Origin: Pseudopithomyces maydicus
Taxonomy: Eukaryota; Ascomycota; Dothideomycetes; Pleosporales; Didymosphaeriaceae
Assembly (NCBI GenBank): GCA_026873275.1
Contig: JANTUC010000017.1
Coordinates: 620,001-684,000, forward strand
DNA: 64,000 bases
Direction: 5' to 3'
The position numbers and the translations under genes were made by a program. This document shows, piece by piece, positions 22,459 through 34,136 of this stretch. Position 1 is the first letter of the stretch, and every line of letters begins with the position of its first letter. The notes under the pieces are model-generated. The model ran no database searches, was not told where the DNA came from, and worked only from the letters and a program-made list of their open reading frames with translations.

Positions 22459-23391
22459 ATGCGTCTCGTGTTCTCTACTGTTCGTACCCTGACTCTTGTT
22501 AGTGACGGTAGAATCAACTATAGTATAATCCTTGTACGGTGCCAGCGTAATCTCAAACTCTATATTGAGAAGCGTCTTCCTCTTCACAGCATCATCACTG
22601 GACATGCAGAACAGGAAGCGCGGGCAATAACGCGCTGCTCGCACCGCAACATCGTCCAAGCTTATGTTGCTTCTTTCGATCTACAAGGCTTTGGTCATGG
22701 TTCTATATTCATGGAATATTGTCCCCTTGGTTCTCTTGAAGACTTGATTCTACGGTTTCGTGAACGTAGGGTCAGCTTCCCAGAGGGATTTTTATGGAAG
22801 GTTTTATGGGATTTGAGCCTCGCCTTAGCTTATCTACAGACTGGTGTAGATGCCGCACCAAGAGCGTTCGAAGGGCAACCAGTCAATAGAAGGGAAATTG
22901 GTTGGGATAGAATAATCCATAGAGACATTAAGCCTGCGAACATTTTTTTCACTACCCGTGACCAGGAGACTCAGTATCCGACTGCCGTATTGGCAAATTT
23001 CGGATGTTCTGATATGTCTGGGTATCGTCCGCTCCCCATGATGAATGCCCGGACACAGCCTTTTGCTGCACCAGAAGGACCACAATATCATAGCACCGGC
23101 GATGTATATTCAGTGGCGCTGACTATACACTGCATGGCAAAAATTGATGGAAGGCCATCGCATGACATGAGTCGTAGGCAGTATCTCCCAGCACCGCGAT
23201 ACTGCAAGATCTTGAACGATCTACTGTTTAGATGCTTAGAAGAGAACCCTCAAGATAGGCCAGATGCTCGTGATCTGCCATACTTGGTATGGAGGGAAAT
23301 GCGGAGAGCAAAGCGGGAAAGGGAGAGGAGGGGTTTGCCACGCGAGACTCTGCCAACCTGGGCTTTTAGACACACAGATTCGAGCCAATAG
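22459..23391 (+). CDS. Divergent protein kinase-like protein with NFG in place of DFG
   Basis: 310 residues as a single exon. Kinase landmarks in order: a beta-3 Lys in LYIEKRLPL; an alpha-C Glu in HAEQEARAITRCSHRNIVQ; hinge FMEYCPLGSLEDLI; catalytic loop IIHRDIKPANIFF with intact HRD and Asn; and an AAPE segment (PFAAPEGPQ) before an alpha-F region with GDVYSVALTIHCM. The Mg-binding DFG is replaced by NFG (LANFGCSD). The glycine-rich loop is not evident: the N-terminus MRLVFSTVRTLTLV is atypical, and a TTGTTAG acceptor-like site at about 22495-22501 suggests that an upstream exon may be missing from this model. The fold resembles NEK/NIMA-like fungal kinases. Activity may be weak or absent. 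No cofunctional neighbour is evident. Confidence 0.75.
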   Translation: MRLVFSTVRTLTLVSDGRINYSIILVRCQRNLKLYIEKRLPLHSIITGHAEQEARAITRCSHRNIVQAYVASFDLQGFGHGSIFMEYCPLGSLEDLILRFRERRVSFPEGFLWKVLWDLSLALAYLQTGVDAAPRAFEGQPVNRREIGWDRIIHRDIKPANIFFTTRDQETQYPTAVLANFGCSDMSGYRPLPMMNARTQPFAAPEGPQYHSTGDVYSVALTIHCMAKIDGRPSHDMSRRQYLPAPRYCKILNDLLFRCLEENPQDRPDARDLPYLVWREMRRAKRERERRGLPRETLPTWAFRHTDSSQ

Positions 23392-23609
23392 TCTTTAACA
23401 GAGCTCTCTCGATCCTTCATCTGCGTCGGTTTCTATCAGTACATGTGTTCAATAGCATGAATACCTGAAATGAATGACAGTTATCTTGCCGGCACCCTAA
23501 ATTTATGGTCATTCGTTCTGAACAAGGGCTCACAATACCGAGTCATATTTCAATTGAATCATGTCCAAGCCCTTTGCTGTCATAGTTATGTACAAACCCA
23601 TCAACAGTA
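23392..23609. other. Short convergent spacer
   Basis: 218 bp between the kinase-like stop and the GFA-protein stop; no features seen. Confidence 0.5.
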
Positions 23610-24846
23610 TTATACCATTTCGAATGCCTTTCTTTTGGCAACGAATTCCTCTCTCACATTTCTTTCTCCCCACGCCTTTATACCCCTCTCGAGTCCCAGA
23701 ATCAAACCTTTATTCAATGCATACTCACTGAAACTTACTCTCTCGGTCCACCAAGCCAACAGCTCTTCCGCCCTTGCTCCGCTTGCTGCATCTAACAGGC
23801 CGACAGCAACGTCCACCAAGCTCGGCCTCACACTGGTGTCGTAAAACACACTTGCCCCACATGTTCCACAAAACGATCTTGTTACATCATCTCTGCTTTT
23901 ATAGGTCTTCATGGTTCCCCAGTATGGATCTCTAGTGAAGGGCTGCGTACCATCTGCATCGAGCGTGATGTTGGTTATGGGAATGAACGCCCAAAAAGTC
24001 ATGTCGAAGCCTGATGCTCGCGTGCATGACCTGCACGCACATGTACCAGCGAGAAATCGGTCGGTTGTCGGTAGCCACCACGGGTGGTTGCTAGAGTTTG
24101 TGGAGCTGCCTGTTTCGCTGGGGACAAGGAGATCTGGCCAGCCAGAGGAGGCAAGTTTTGAGGTGTGATCTGGGTGACTGATATAGAACTCCACGCCTCT
24201 GCAGTGACAGTGTGCATATATCTTGTTGGACTTGGATGAGTCATGGGACGGTGCTGGGGTTTGCCAGTCGACGCATAACTCGTTGCTTTTATCCGGCTCG
24301 CGAAGGTAGCGTTTCAACGGAGTACCGTTGATGTCTGTGATATATTGACTAGCTCCCCATCCAAAGCATCTTCGATCCACATCTGGGCTTTGAATTCAAG
24401 AATATTGTCGGTTTTCGGCACTTGCAGTGTACCGGTTGCAGCTTCGAAGTGCCCATCACTATTGTATTCTAGATACCTGCAAAAGGCTTGCACATCAGCG
24501 TTTTACTTAAGTTGAGATGTAAGGATAGACTAGTTAAGTAAATCATTCAAACAGTCAGATATCTTGTCATTTGAGGGACGTACATTTGCGTTCCGCATGT
24601 TGTACAAAAATATCGCGTGAGGATGTCTGAACTTCGGTATGGCGTTAAATTCCGCAAGTCTGGCTTTGAAGGATCCGTCCCATGTGTAATGTTGATGTAA
24701 CTAGTAATGAGGGATCCCGATATGTGTCTAGATATGTTGCAGCTACAGAGATACGAAGGAAGGGGAAGCAAGGATACAGAGATGCTGAAGGTGTGTGTTG
24801 CAGCTCCACACATGCAGGCAACCGTCAACTCTCTTGATTCGGCCAT
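23610..24846 (-). CDS. Tandem GFA/CENP-V-domain protein (one-base frameshift)
   Basis: GFA-domain proteins use Cys4-type zinc sites and resemble glutathione-dependent formaldehyde-activating enzyme; most fungal members have no assigned substrate. Exons read downward are 24584-24846 and 23610-24476; the intron 24477-24583 has GTACGT and TTGCAG ends. The first domain has VACMCGA, CSCNISRH and FCTTCGTQ ligands. The second has YAHCHCRG, GTCACRSCTRASG and SFCGTCGASVFY. Between them, IEDALDG and GASQYITDINGTPLKR lie in different frames. They join if the four-base run at 24355-24358 has five bases, giving 376 residues. I treat this as an undercall in the assembly. The duplication of GFA units in one chain is also seen in other filamentous fungi. 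Confidence 0.82.
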
Positions 24847-26669
24847 CGCCGGAAACGAGGCAAAGATGGTCTCTTAGGTGCTTTGGAAGAAAGTAGGTGG
24901 TCAACAACATGGATCACAGATTTTGACGCAATCGTCTTGGAGAGGCGATTGGACGCATGCTACCCCGCTTTGGATGCTCCGGTGAACTGCGATAAGATAG
25001 CCATGCATCAAGTTAACCTCCTTAACCGTGTAAAAGCTCCCATAATTGCGAAAACATATCTTTAATTTCATGGAATGATTTCGTCCTTCACTTGTCACAC
25101 CTAAGGAACGCTGATACCGAGCATCTTGTCTACATCATGCCTGCCTGGGTGGGCCCCGTACGTGAAGCGAACATCAGCACTGTGTTACATGCCTAGTATG
25201 TACACGAACTATCAATACCAGGATAAGTTTTATTGCTTACCTGCATCAGATGGCGGAAGTGACTGTTCTATTATTAAGAATCAAGTCTGCAGTATCTCAT
25301 CACTGTCCAAGTATTTGATGAAACTACAGGGAGGGCCATGGTCACCAGGAGGAGCACAACGCCTTCCAGACTACGCCACAACCGAGTGCAGCCTCAGAAT
25401 ATCAATTCAACGTACGTAATTACCCGAATCGCAAGCGCTGTGGCTGATTGTGTCCATTTGCCACCCGGTTGCTGTCGATACGATCTAGTCAGCCCAATCA
25501 TCACGACGAACCGAGCCACTGAGCGTTGTGGTGGTGTCGTGATTCTTCCCTATCAATTTGGTGCCTATAAACACTTCGGTTCAGGTGCCGAATTGTTAAT
25601 GCCCATGATGTGCTCAGCTCAGGTTCCTAATAGCGATCGCCGGCGTTCTTGGTACGAGCATAAACCCTCCACGGCGCACTAATGCCAGATTAACTTTCCG
25701 GTACCGTCACCATGGTACATGAAGGCGTTGAACAGATGATTCTGCGCGATGATCAATGCCGCATTTGGGTTTGTAATCTTGTCAAAGCTGGTAGACCAGT
25801 TCAACAATGACGCAGTCGCAGAATCCCATTCTCGAGCCTCAGAGTATAACACTCGTATGAAAGGTATCCTGCGTGAACCCATTCTGTAACTTTGACAGAA
25901 TGCGTAAAGTCTTTTAACAACCCAGCAACCAACAATTCTACACTTGTCTTTATAATCTTCATACTTATCGGGCATTACTTATATTCTCATCATTTTGCTC
26001 ACAACTGGCGCTCTTTGAACACGTCGCCGAGTAATCGCTTTGGCAAACTCTCAATACGAAGCACGTCCTTCGCGTTGAAGTAACCAGCTACATGTTCCAG
26101 CCTCACTTGATCGTACATGTGCCTGATAATTGGAAAGAATACATCGTGTACCGGCATAGGCTTGCACAATCTTAGCGAGATGCATCATCAAGCCGGGTGT
26201 ACGGGAGCAAATACGAACACCGTACACCCTGCCGAAGGGATCGAAGACTATTCTCAGCCTTTAGATTATCACTATCCGGGAGATGCTAGCATGCCCCTAC
26301 TCGAATCCCCGCTTGTATTGGCTCGCTTGGTGCTACAGCTCAGCTCGTACCTCGAAAATGCCCAGTACAAACTTTTTCGTGTACCAACGTGCCAGAGATC
26401 TGCAAGGCGCGCGTGGGTTAGCCCAATAGAGTGGTTGCTATGCCGTATAATGCGTTTCTATGCGGGCTTGATGCGCGTGGCGGCGTGACAGGAACGACGG
26501 AGCAGACGCTACCAAACGCCTCAAAATGCACCGTGTGTTTTCGGCTTACAGTATCACCTGGTTGTGATTACGAGGCTGGGATAGTCAGCCATGGGTCGCA
26601 TAAGTACTTTACTCTGTTTTGCCAAAACTGTAGGTTCGATAGTGTTTGATTGACAGTCGGATACCAGTG
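24847..26669. other. 1.8-kb gene-less region before the amine oxidase
   Basis: Only short ORFs. The minus-strand frame 25679-25975 (98 codons) has a protein-like end but no family I recognise; it could be a relic. The right end should contain the amine oxidase promoter. Confidence 0.4.
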
Positions 26670-29323
26670 ATGTGGACCTCTGCTATTTTCGCGATTCTGA
26701 GCATCTCAGCGCTCTTCCAGCCCATTGTAAAAGGCGATACACAATGTTCAACCGACCATCCGGCAATCGTCGCACCTAAACGGAACGTCTGGCGAGCACT
26801 GTCCCCGGAGGAAGTCTCAGATGTCTCTTCAGTCGTTACACAAAAGTTACACTTGAGGCCAGATGCAGCGCCGAAGTATGTGTCTGAATAGATGCCTACC
26901 TTGAACTATGCATACTAACAATAGCCCAGCGCAACCACTCCCGTGCCGTATGTACACAAGTGATCAGATCGATGCTATTGTATTGCTCACGCACACACAG
27001 GGTTCGTATAGATAACATCGGCTTGCTGCAACCAAACAAATCCGATGTACTTCCGTTTCTTGACGATCAGGCCGATTTTCCCGACCGTTATGCACGGGTT
27101 ACCGTGCTGTACGCGTCACTTGACGGGTTTTTTCATCATGAATACGCTGTAGGACCTTTGCCAGCCAAAAATTCAACCCTGGTCTCACCACTTTCCTTCC
27201 CCTTCAACAGCGAAAATCCTGGGAAGAGCAAGTTACCGAGCCTCTATGGCATCAGTAGTCCGAATGAGTGGATAGCTTCACTCAGCGACGAGATTGCGAA
27301 CATAACTAAGACTATATGGAATTCGGTCAGTATTAAGAAATCATCGCAATGACAGAGCTAATACGTCGGTAAGACGATTCTTGAAGGAGGAATAGGCCCC
27401 GTCTTGGAACTGTAGATGTCGAGGAGGATGGCACTCAAACAATTTGGGCAACGCTTCTGGGACTCCCTTCAACAGGATTTGACAGTGTTACCTTACTGTG
27501 AGTTAGTCTACTCGTCCGCATTGACATCTTTAACGTGTTTCGTACAGTCCACTTGGCGTTTTCTTTCATGTAAATGTGACGAGTTTGAGATGGCAAGATT
27601 GGCAAATCATTGGTTGGTATTCCCGCGGAGACTTCTATGAGAGTACAAAGGCGTTCGAGACTGCCCTACTCTCAGGGAAGTTAGAAAGACCACCGCCAAA
27701 CCTAGACGGCCCTTGGACATCGACGGACAAACAAGGCGAGCTACCTCTGGATGACCTTCCCCCGCCAGTCACCGTAGCACAAAGTGCTCCACGCTTCGGT
27801 ATCGACAAAAAAGAGAACTACGTTTCATGGATGGATTTCGGCTTTTTCCTAGCGGTTGACCCAAAACAAGGGCTCTCGCTCCACGACATACACTACAAAG
27901 GCCAGCGTTTGATTTACGAGCTCTCTCTCCAAGAAGCACTTGCTCATTATGCGGGCTCTGATCCCCAGCAATCTGAGACTCTGTACTTCGATACTGTTGA
28001 TGGTATGGGAGACATGATGGTTCCACTTGTAAAGAACTACGATTGTCCCAGTCATGCCACGTATCTTGACACTCCGTGAGTCTCTTCGAGAATACCATCA
28101 TTCGGGAGATTGCGTCCTAACCAACAACACAGTGTGCCGAATGCCATATGTCTCTTTGAAGCTGATACCAACTATCCATTGCGAAGGCATGCAGCTGTTG
28201 CACAAAATTACACCAGTGTCGCGAAGAACATCGCGTTTACAATTCGGTGGATCGCAACAGTCGGCAACTACGATTACCTCTTCGACTATAGTTTCTTCTA
28301 CGATGGAGCCATCGAGGTCTCAGTAAGAGCCTCGGGGTACATTTCCACAGCTTACTATGACGGCAATGAGGATTATGGATTCCGTATCCACGACTTCTTG
28401 TCGGGCTCTCTACATGACCATGTCATGACGTTCAAAGCAGACTTGGATATTTTGGGAGAGGCCAACAGCGTACAAAGAGTGGAGATCGTGCCCGCAACGG
28501 TTGAGTATCCATGGTCGGGAGGGAAAACCCGAAATACCATGAAACTAGAGAAAAGTTTCGTTACCAATGAAGATGACTCCAGTATCTCCTGGGCACCAAA
28601 TGATGCGGTGGTATACGCAATTGTCAATAAGGATAGCCCGAACAAGTACGGAGAATACCCCGGCTATAAAGTGAAACGCTGTGAGTTCGGACTGGAACTA
28701 TCCATATCAAGGTTAAATACTGAAACTCGATCGCAGCATCCGGTACAACCCACCTCACAGTTAAAGATTCCTCGACTGCAGGCAAAGCAATTCATTATGC
28801 AACGGCAGATCTGTTCGTCACAAGACAGAAAGATGCCGAACCCAAAGCAGCAGACTGGGCGAATACTTACAATGTAGATGATCCGCCAGTAGACTTCTCC
28901 AAGTTCCTAGATGGTGAGAGTCTGGAGCAGGAAGATCTGTAAGGTTGTCACTCGTTGTCTGCTACGCTGTGCTAATTGGTAATTAGTGTTCTGTGGTTCA
29001 ATCTTGGGATGCATCACATACCTCATACAGGCGATCTGTAAGTTTACTCTCGCTTGCACTTGTACAAAGACTAACGAAGTAGGCCCAACACCATGATGAC
29101 ATCGGCACATTCTTCTATACGCTTGGAGCCGATTAACTACCTCTTGAACGATCCTTCGATACAGAGCAGCCAGCAAGTCAGGGTCAATTATACGTCGGGA
29201 ATGATTGAGAGATTTGACGCGCAGCCTGGCAACTGTTCGGTGAACCTGGTGAGTCCAATCAATAGATCCAGAGATTCGCAACTGACGCATTGGTAGTATG
29301 GTTTGCACAAACTCCTGGTCTAG
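26670..29323 (+). CDS. Secreted copper amine oxidase (TPQ type)
   Basis: Oxidatively deaminates primary amines to aldehyde, ammonia and peroxide. Ten exons: 26670-26875, 26930-26947, 27001-27329, 27416-27497, 27548-28075, 28133-28680, 28737-28938, 28987-29037, 29083-29248 and 29297-29323; 718 residues in frame. The start MWTSAIFAILSISALFQ is a signal peptide. The TPQ precursor is Tyr434 in TVGNYDYLFDY. Copper ligands are in SLHDHVMTFKADLD (HxH) and in HIPHTGDLP of exon 8. SWMDFGFFLAVDP and GLSLHDIHYKGQRLIYELS belong to the active-site region. Exon 2 is only 18 nt. The exon 3 donor is the least certain: GTATTA at 27330 keeps frame with the TGTAG acceptor at 27415, while GTCAGT at 27326 does not. 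All other introns are 44-57 bp with canonical ends. It may let the fungus use external amines as a nitrogen source. Confidence 0.9.
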
Positions 29324-29963
29324 CATAGATGTATATGATCACAAATTTCTTATATGGGACATTGCGGGCACATATGCAGTCATACAAAGAGCGATAGACG
29401 AACTTTTGGAACTCGCTACCGGCTTGTTGAGCTGGATGCTGGGGCCTTGGCTATAGCACCAGCTTCATTCACCAATGGGGCGCAACTTTCCAACTTTTTA
29501 TTTCTTCTTATATACACGCATGTATTATTGATAAGTTTTTACTTGGGATCAAGACCCTGAAAGAGAGTACCCTATGTGAACAACAACCTCTTCGAGGTTT
29601 ATAACGCCAACGTGGTTCTCACCCAAACTCTATCCAGCTGGAGTAAAAATCCTCTCACCACAACAACAATAAGTTTTGACTTCCAGCATCTTCATACCCG
29701 ACCTCTAGCATTTTCTCACAGGAGTAGACATATCAGTTCTTACAAGAGGGGTGACAGCGTTTTACCCTACCAAGCATTTGAACCTAGTCAGCTCATACTC
29801 AGCTACTGCTTTTTCAAAACACTCAACATCAGTTCTTACTAACGGAGACGGAGTCCCAGTCGTCCATCAAATGATCACCTACTTTCTTGCACCCTTTCTC
29901 ATATCGACCACCACCAGTACACCCTCAAACACCTGAAAACATCACTCTACACTCACCCCTACC
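29324..29963. other. Intergenic
   Basis: 640 bp, no recognisable feature; the pyrimidine-rich right end precedes the small ORF at 29964. Confidence 0.45.
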
Positions 29964-30470
29964 ATGAATAAGCTCCCACTTGACCCTTTCCCTTCCACGC
30001 TCGACCCCGCCAACAAAATCACACAGGGCCTTCTCACTGGCAAGGGCACCAAGTGTAGCCTTCCGCTGGGCAAATTGCCTATCAAGTGCCCCAACTCGAG
30101 CGAGCCCAAGGCGCCGCCCAAACCAGGCACGACATGCCTGCCACTTACTCGCTCGGGCTATCAAACTGCCATCGTTCTGCCGCGCAACCTCACCCTCACC
30201 GTCAACCACCCTGTCACTATGGCCCAAGTGGAAGATCTGGCGCATGTGCAGTTGCTTAGGCTGTGGGAGGTCCTTATCGAGATGCGGGATGAGCCACAGC
30301 AGTCTCCGTTCATAGACTTGGATAAGATGAACGAGTACGGATTTGACAAGGAGGTTTGGGTGGAGAAATTGCTCATGAGCGTCGCGGTCGTGGAAGGGGT
30401 ATTGCGCGGGAAATGGAATGAACCAATCGAAGAGGGAGAAAGCGTGGTGGGTTTTAAGGCTAGTCGATAG
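29964..30470 (+). CDS. Hypothetical protein, 168 residues
   Basis: Single-exon ORF with a good start context (CTACCATGAA). The N-terminal half is Pro/Lys-rich with little hydrophobicity. The C-terminal half looks helical (LAHVQLLRLWEVLIEMRD, then VWVEKLLMSVAVVEGVL). No signal peptide, membrane segment or family that I recognise. ORF length, a clean start and the empty surroundings support a real gene, but there is an antisense ORF of similar size (30161-30553). Convergent with CND3 at 257 bp. Confidence 0.5.
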   Translation: MNKLPLDPFPSTLDPANKITQGLLTGKGTKCSLPLGKLPIKCPNSSEPKAPPKPGTTCLPLTRSGYQTAIVLPRNLTLTVNHPVTMAQVEDLAHVQLLRLWEVLIEMRDEPQQSPFIDLDKMNEYGFDKEVWVEKLLMSVAVVEGVLRGKWNEPIEEGESVVGFKASR

Positions 30471-30727
30471 TATCTGAAAGGAGGGGGACTGGAAGAATTG
30501 AGGAGAGCATTAAATGAAGTGGCTGTTGGGGAACAGGAGTGTGGAAAAATCATCTAATCGGAAACTTGTGGTACTCGGGACTAGCAATCGATAGTGTACA
30601 TAACATAAAGGGACCCCCGACTTTATTTCGTGCAATCGTAACCCAGCCAACCCAGTGATATATCATCAGCCCAAAGCCCAACCGTTTGAACGCCAGATCC
30701 CACTGACACCCCTGAAAAGATTGAGGC

Positions 30728-33700
30728 CTAACGTCTCGACGTTTTAGAAGGCAGTGTAATGGTATCATCTTCCTCCTCTTCTTCGTCATCATCCATCTCG
30801 CTAGCCAAAAGACTGTTGACAATATCATCTTCAGTCACAGCATGACCCGGCACATCGATGTCCATCTCATCGTCCTCTTCGAGATTCAAAGGCATCCTCG
30901 TGCTCTCCCCTTGGATGCCTGCCATCATCGTGTCTTCTTCATCTTCCTGTTCATCTTCGGTAGGCGCAGTCTCAGGAATCTCAGCAGCCTCGGGTGCGGC
31001 TGTCTCTGCATCAGTCTCTGCATCCGTCTCTGCGGCTTGGTTGACTGTTTCAACATCCCCGATCCGCTTGGTCAGATTGACATCGAGCTTGGTGAGATAG
31101 TTGCGCTGCGTAGCGTCCATTCCCAATTTGCTTTCGACCGCTTCAGTCACGAGTTGTTGAAGCGCGCTCAATGCTTCCTCGTCGGGGGCACGACCAGAAG
31201 GCGCGATATAGACTTTGGTAAGAAGGGTAAGCATAGGTTTACGCTCGTCTCTGGAGCAATTGCGAGTCAGAGTGTGTTCCAAAATCTCGGTAGCGAGGCA
31301 AATGTGTGGTTCTTCGGCCTCTAAAGTGGTAGAAGGTTTTCCGTCGAGTCCCAATTGGGTTTGATTGACGACCTTGCGCCCATCGGTCCAATCAGCAAGA
31401 TGAGCAGTGATGACGGGCCAACCGACCATCTCGTCATCGTCCTCGTCGATGTCTTCTTTCTTCTGCAATAGCTTTGTGACGATTGGTACGCAGACCCGCG
31501 CCATGAGGATTGCGTTCTTCAACTTAGAATGGCAGTAGGTGGGGAGGAAGTAGCTCAGGGCTTGTCTGACACCTGGGTATTGAGCTGTCTCGGGATCGAA
31601 ATAGGCCAGGGCAAATTCCCTGAGAATGACGGCAGTCTCCTCTGGTGGGAGTAGATCGAACAAGAGCAGTTTTGAAGCGGCTGTGCACGCTATCAAGCTG
31701 ATGCTGTGGTTTTCGGATTTGAGACCCTTGAGAACAGCCTTCTGTAGCGGTTTCACGTATTGGCTGGGTGTCGGCTCCCCTCCTTCCTCTGAAGGCTCAT
31801 CCTGTAGGAGAGACCTGTGCTGCCAAACAATATCGACTAGGGCTTGGAGCACAATTTCTTTGAGCGCATCATGTCCCTTGTTGAAGCAGTGGAAAAACAG
31901 CTCGATGTTGCTCTGTGCGAGATCCTGGCCAAAGTATCAGTTTCGACGATCAGATCGAGCATACTATTAGTACATACCTTGCTTAAGATCGAGGCCAATG
32001 CCAAGCACGTGAGACCGCGCTCCCTGATCATAGCTTCTTGCCCTCGAACAGCGGGAATGATCAGAGTGTTGAGGATAGCCACCAAAGAACTATCCGTGAA
32101 GTCGCTCTGAACGACGGTCTGTAGTGAGCATTGAGCGATGTGCAAACATTTCAGATAGACACTGATCTCTAGTTCATGGCGTCTTTCCTCCTCTTCAGGA
32201 TCCATCTGCTTGGTCGCTGTTGATTTCTTTGACCTGGTGTCGCCACTGTCGCTCTCTACGTCGGATTGAGCAGAGTGGAAGCTCTCGTCATCATCGTCAC
32301 CTTTCGCGGTATCATCATCGGGCATCAGAGTGTCCTTGACATCAGCAACAGCTTCGAGGATGATGGCACAGAATTCAGCTTCCGTGTTGCAACAACAGCG
32401 CAGGACCTGAACAGCTAGCTTGGTGCATTCTTCCGGAAGCTCGGCGCACGATAGAGCTTCGCGCATGATGTTCATCATTTGACTTCGCCCAACGGGAGGA
32501 CTGTAGTCGAGTGTGAGACCGATATGGAGGAGTTGCTGGACAATGAATTCCTTGTCTTCGATATCTTCTTGGATACGCCTCAGCTCCTCCTGATCTTCTT
32601 CAGGGTCTTTCATATAGAATTCTTTTATGCCGTCCAACAAGGCATTCAGATGGACTTTGACGATGTATGCAAACGGTTCCGTTTCGAGAAATTTGTCTTC
32701 CAAGTCTTGCTTAAGTTTGATATCGGTGGCTTCGTTCAGGTTGTTGCAATAGTCGTTCAAGCTGCGGGCCAAGAAAGCAGACTGTGCATCTAATTGTTTC
32801 CAATAGTCATGGTCAAACGTGACAAAATCGCGGTAGTCGGTTCGGATCTCCCAGAAATGCTGCATGGCATCGTGGGCAATGCCATCTTCGCCGTCGTAAC
32901 CGACAACGTCGATGCGCTCCAGCAGTTCCCTAGCAGCCTCGAGGCTCGGCGGTGCTGGCTCACCGGGCTTCTTCTCTTCGTCCGAACGGGTATCATACGT
33001 CGAAGCGCAATCTTCGAGCCACTTTTCGCAAAAGACACGGGCAGCGGCTTTCCGCACGATGTCGTCTCGGTCGCGCAGCCCCCAGCGGAGGAGTTTCTCT
33101 CGTTCGACGAGTTTCATGAACCGGAAATCGCCCAAGCTGGGGAGAACCTTGCGGTACACGATTCGCCTGACGAGGGGGTCCATATCTCTAGCGCGCTCGA
33201 AGATATATCTCATGGTTTCTTTGGTCTGTTCCATGTTGTTGGTGATGGTTCGGCGGACTTCGGCACTCGGATCGTTCTGCATCATATCGATCAGCTTCTC
33301 CATGATGTTTCGGGACACATCGTCATCCTCGTCTTCCTCGTCTTCCTCGTCGTCGGTGTTCATGAGACGGCTCAGGCCCAGGACAGCCTGCACGCGGACG
33401 GCAGATTCCTTGTGCCGTGATAATTTCTTGAAGCACACCCTGATCAGAGCAAAGACGTCATCGTCCAGGGCGGAGAGCTGGCCGATGATGTGGGCGAGAG
33501 TTTGGGTAGCGCGGAAGTGTACGATCTTGTTGTGTACAGGGTTGCCGTCTGCGGGGAACAGGATGCCGATCAGGGTGTGGACGATCTGGCCGACGAGGCG
33601 ATTTGTAGGGGTGTCGGAGATCTCGGTCGCATCCTCGCCGTCTTGCTGGTATATCTGACGATCTGGGGAGTGTCAGCAGGCGGGGTTTGGGCGGCAGGGG

Positions 33701-34136
33701 ACGAACTCGCCTTTTTCGGATGCGTTCTTCAGAAACAGGCCCAGGAACCTGATGACACGGTCGGCTTCCTGCACGCCCTTCTTCACGTTCAGTACTCGCA
33801 GCAGACAACGCGTGACCTCGTTGTTGAAGTCCTCCTCGTCGAATTCCTCCTCCTGCGGGGCCTTCTTCTTTTGCTCTCGGGCTGCTCGAAGCAGCAGCGC
33901 TCCTGGATCTTCCGGAGCAGGGTCTGCAGCTTCCGCTGGGTGGCGGTAGTGCTCTGGGCATCGCTGAAGATGTTGGCGATATCGGTGCGCAGGGAAATGT
34001 CGGGCCCCTCGTCGGGCACTTGGATGTTGGCCACGGATGGGCGCGTCCTACCGGCCGACTTGCGTGTGGTTGTCGATGTGGTGGCGGTGGACGAGCGGGC
34101 AGAGCGCGTCGAGCGCGTAGACGTCCGGCCGGGCAT
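30728..34136 (-). CDS. cnd3: Condensin subunit 3 (Cnd3/Ycg1/CAP-G; one-base frameshift)
   Basis: HEAT-repeat subunit of condensin, needed for mitotic chromosome compaction. Exons read downward: 33711-34136, 31978-33662 and 30728-31924, with one base to be restored, giving 1102 residues. The start MPGRTSTRSTRSARSSTAT is a basic, Ser/Thr-rich tail. RKLQTLLRKIQERCCFEQ and EEEFDEEDFNNEVTRCLLR are in different frames and join if the AAAA (33869-33872 on the plus strand) is five As. The first intron, 33663-33710, starts GCGAGT after AAAAAG and ends CCCCAG, so it is a GC-AG intron; the second, 31925-31977, is GTATGT...GCCAG. HEAT-like segments include HKESAVRVQAVLGLSRL and MDPLVRRIVYRKVLPSLGD. Acidic tracts and a basic C-terminal SKTSRR close the protein. 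Its start is 289 bp from the divergent MCY1-like gene. Confidence 0.92.

Noticed and set aside
25679..25975. 98-codon minus-strand ORF that looks protein-like at its end
   Set aside because: No family recognised, no splice partners found; kept only as a possible relic within the gene-less region.
30842..31324. 160-codon plus-strand ORF rich in Phe/Leu
   Set aside because: Antisense to the acidic C-terminal exon of CND3; its hydrophobicity is the complement of Glu/Asp codons.
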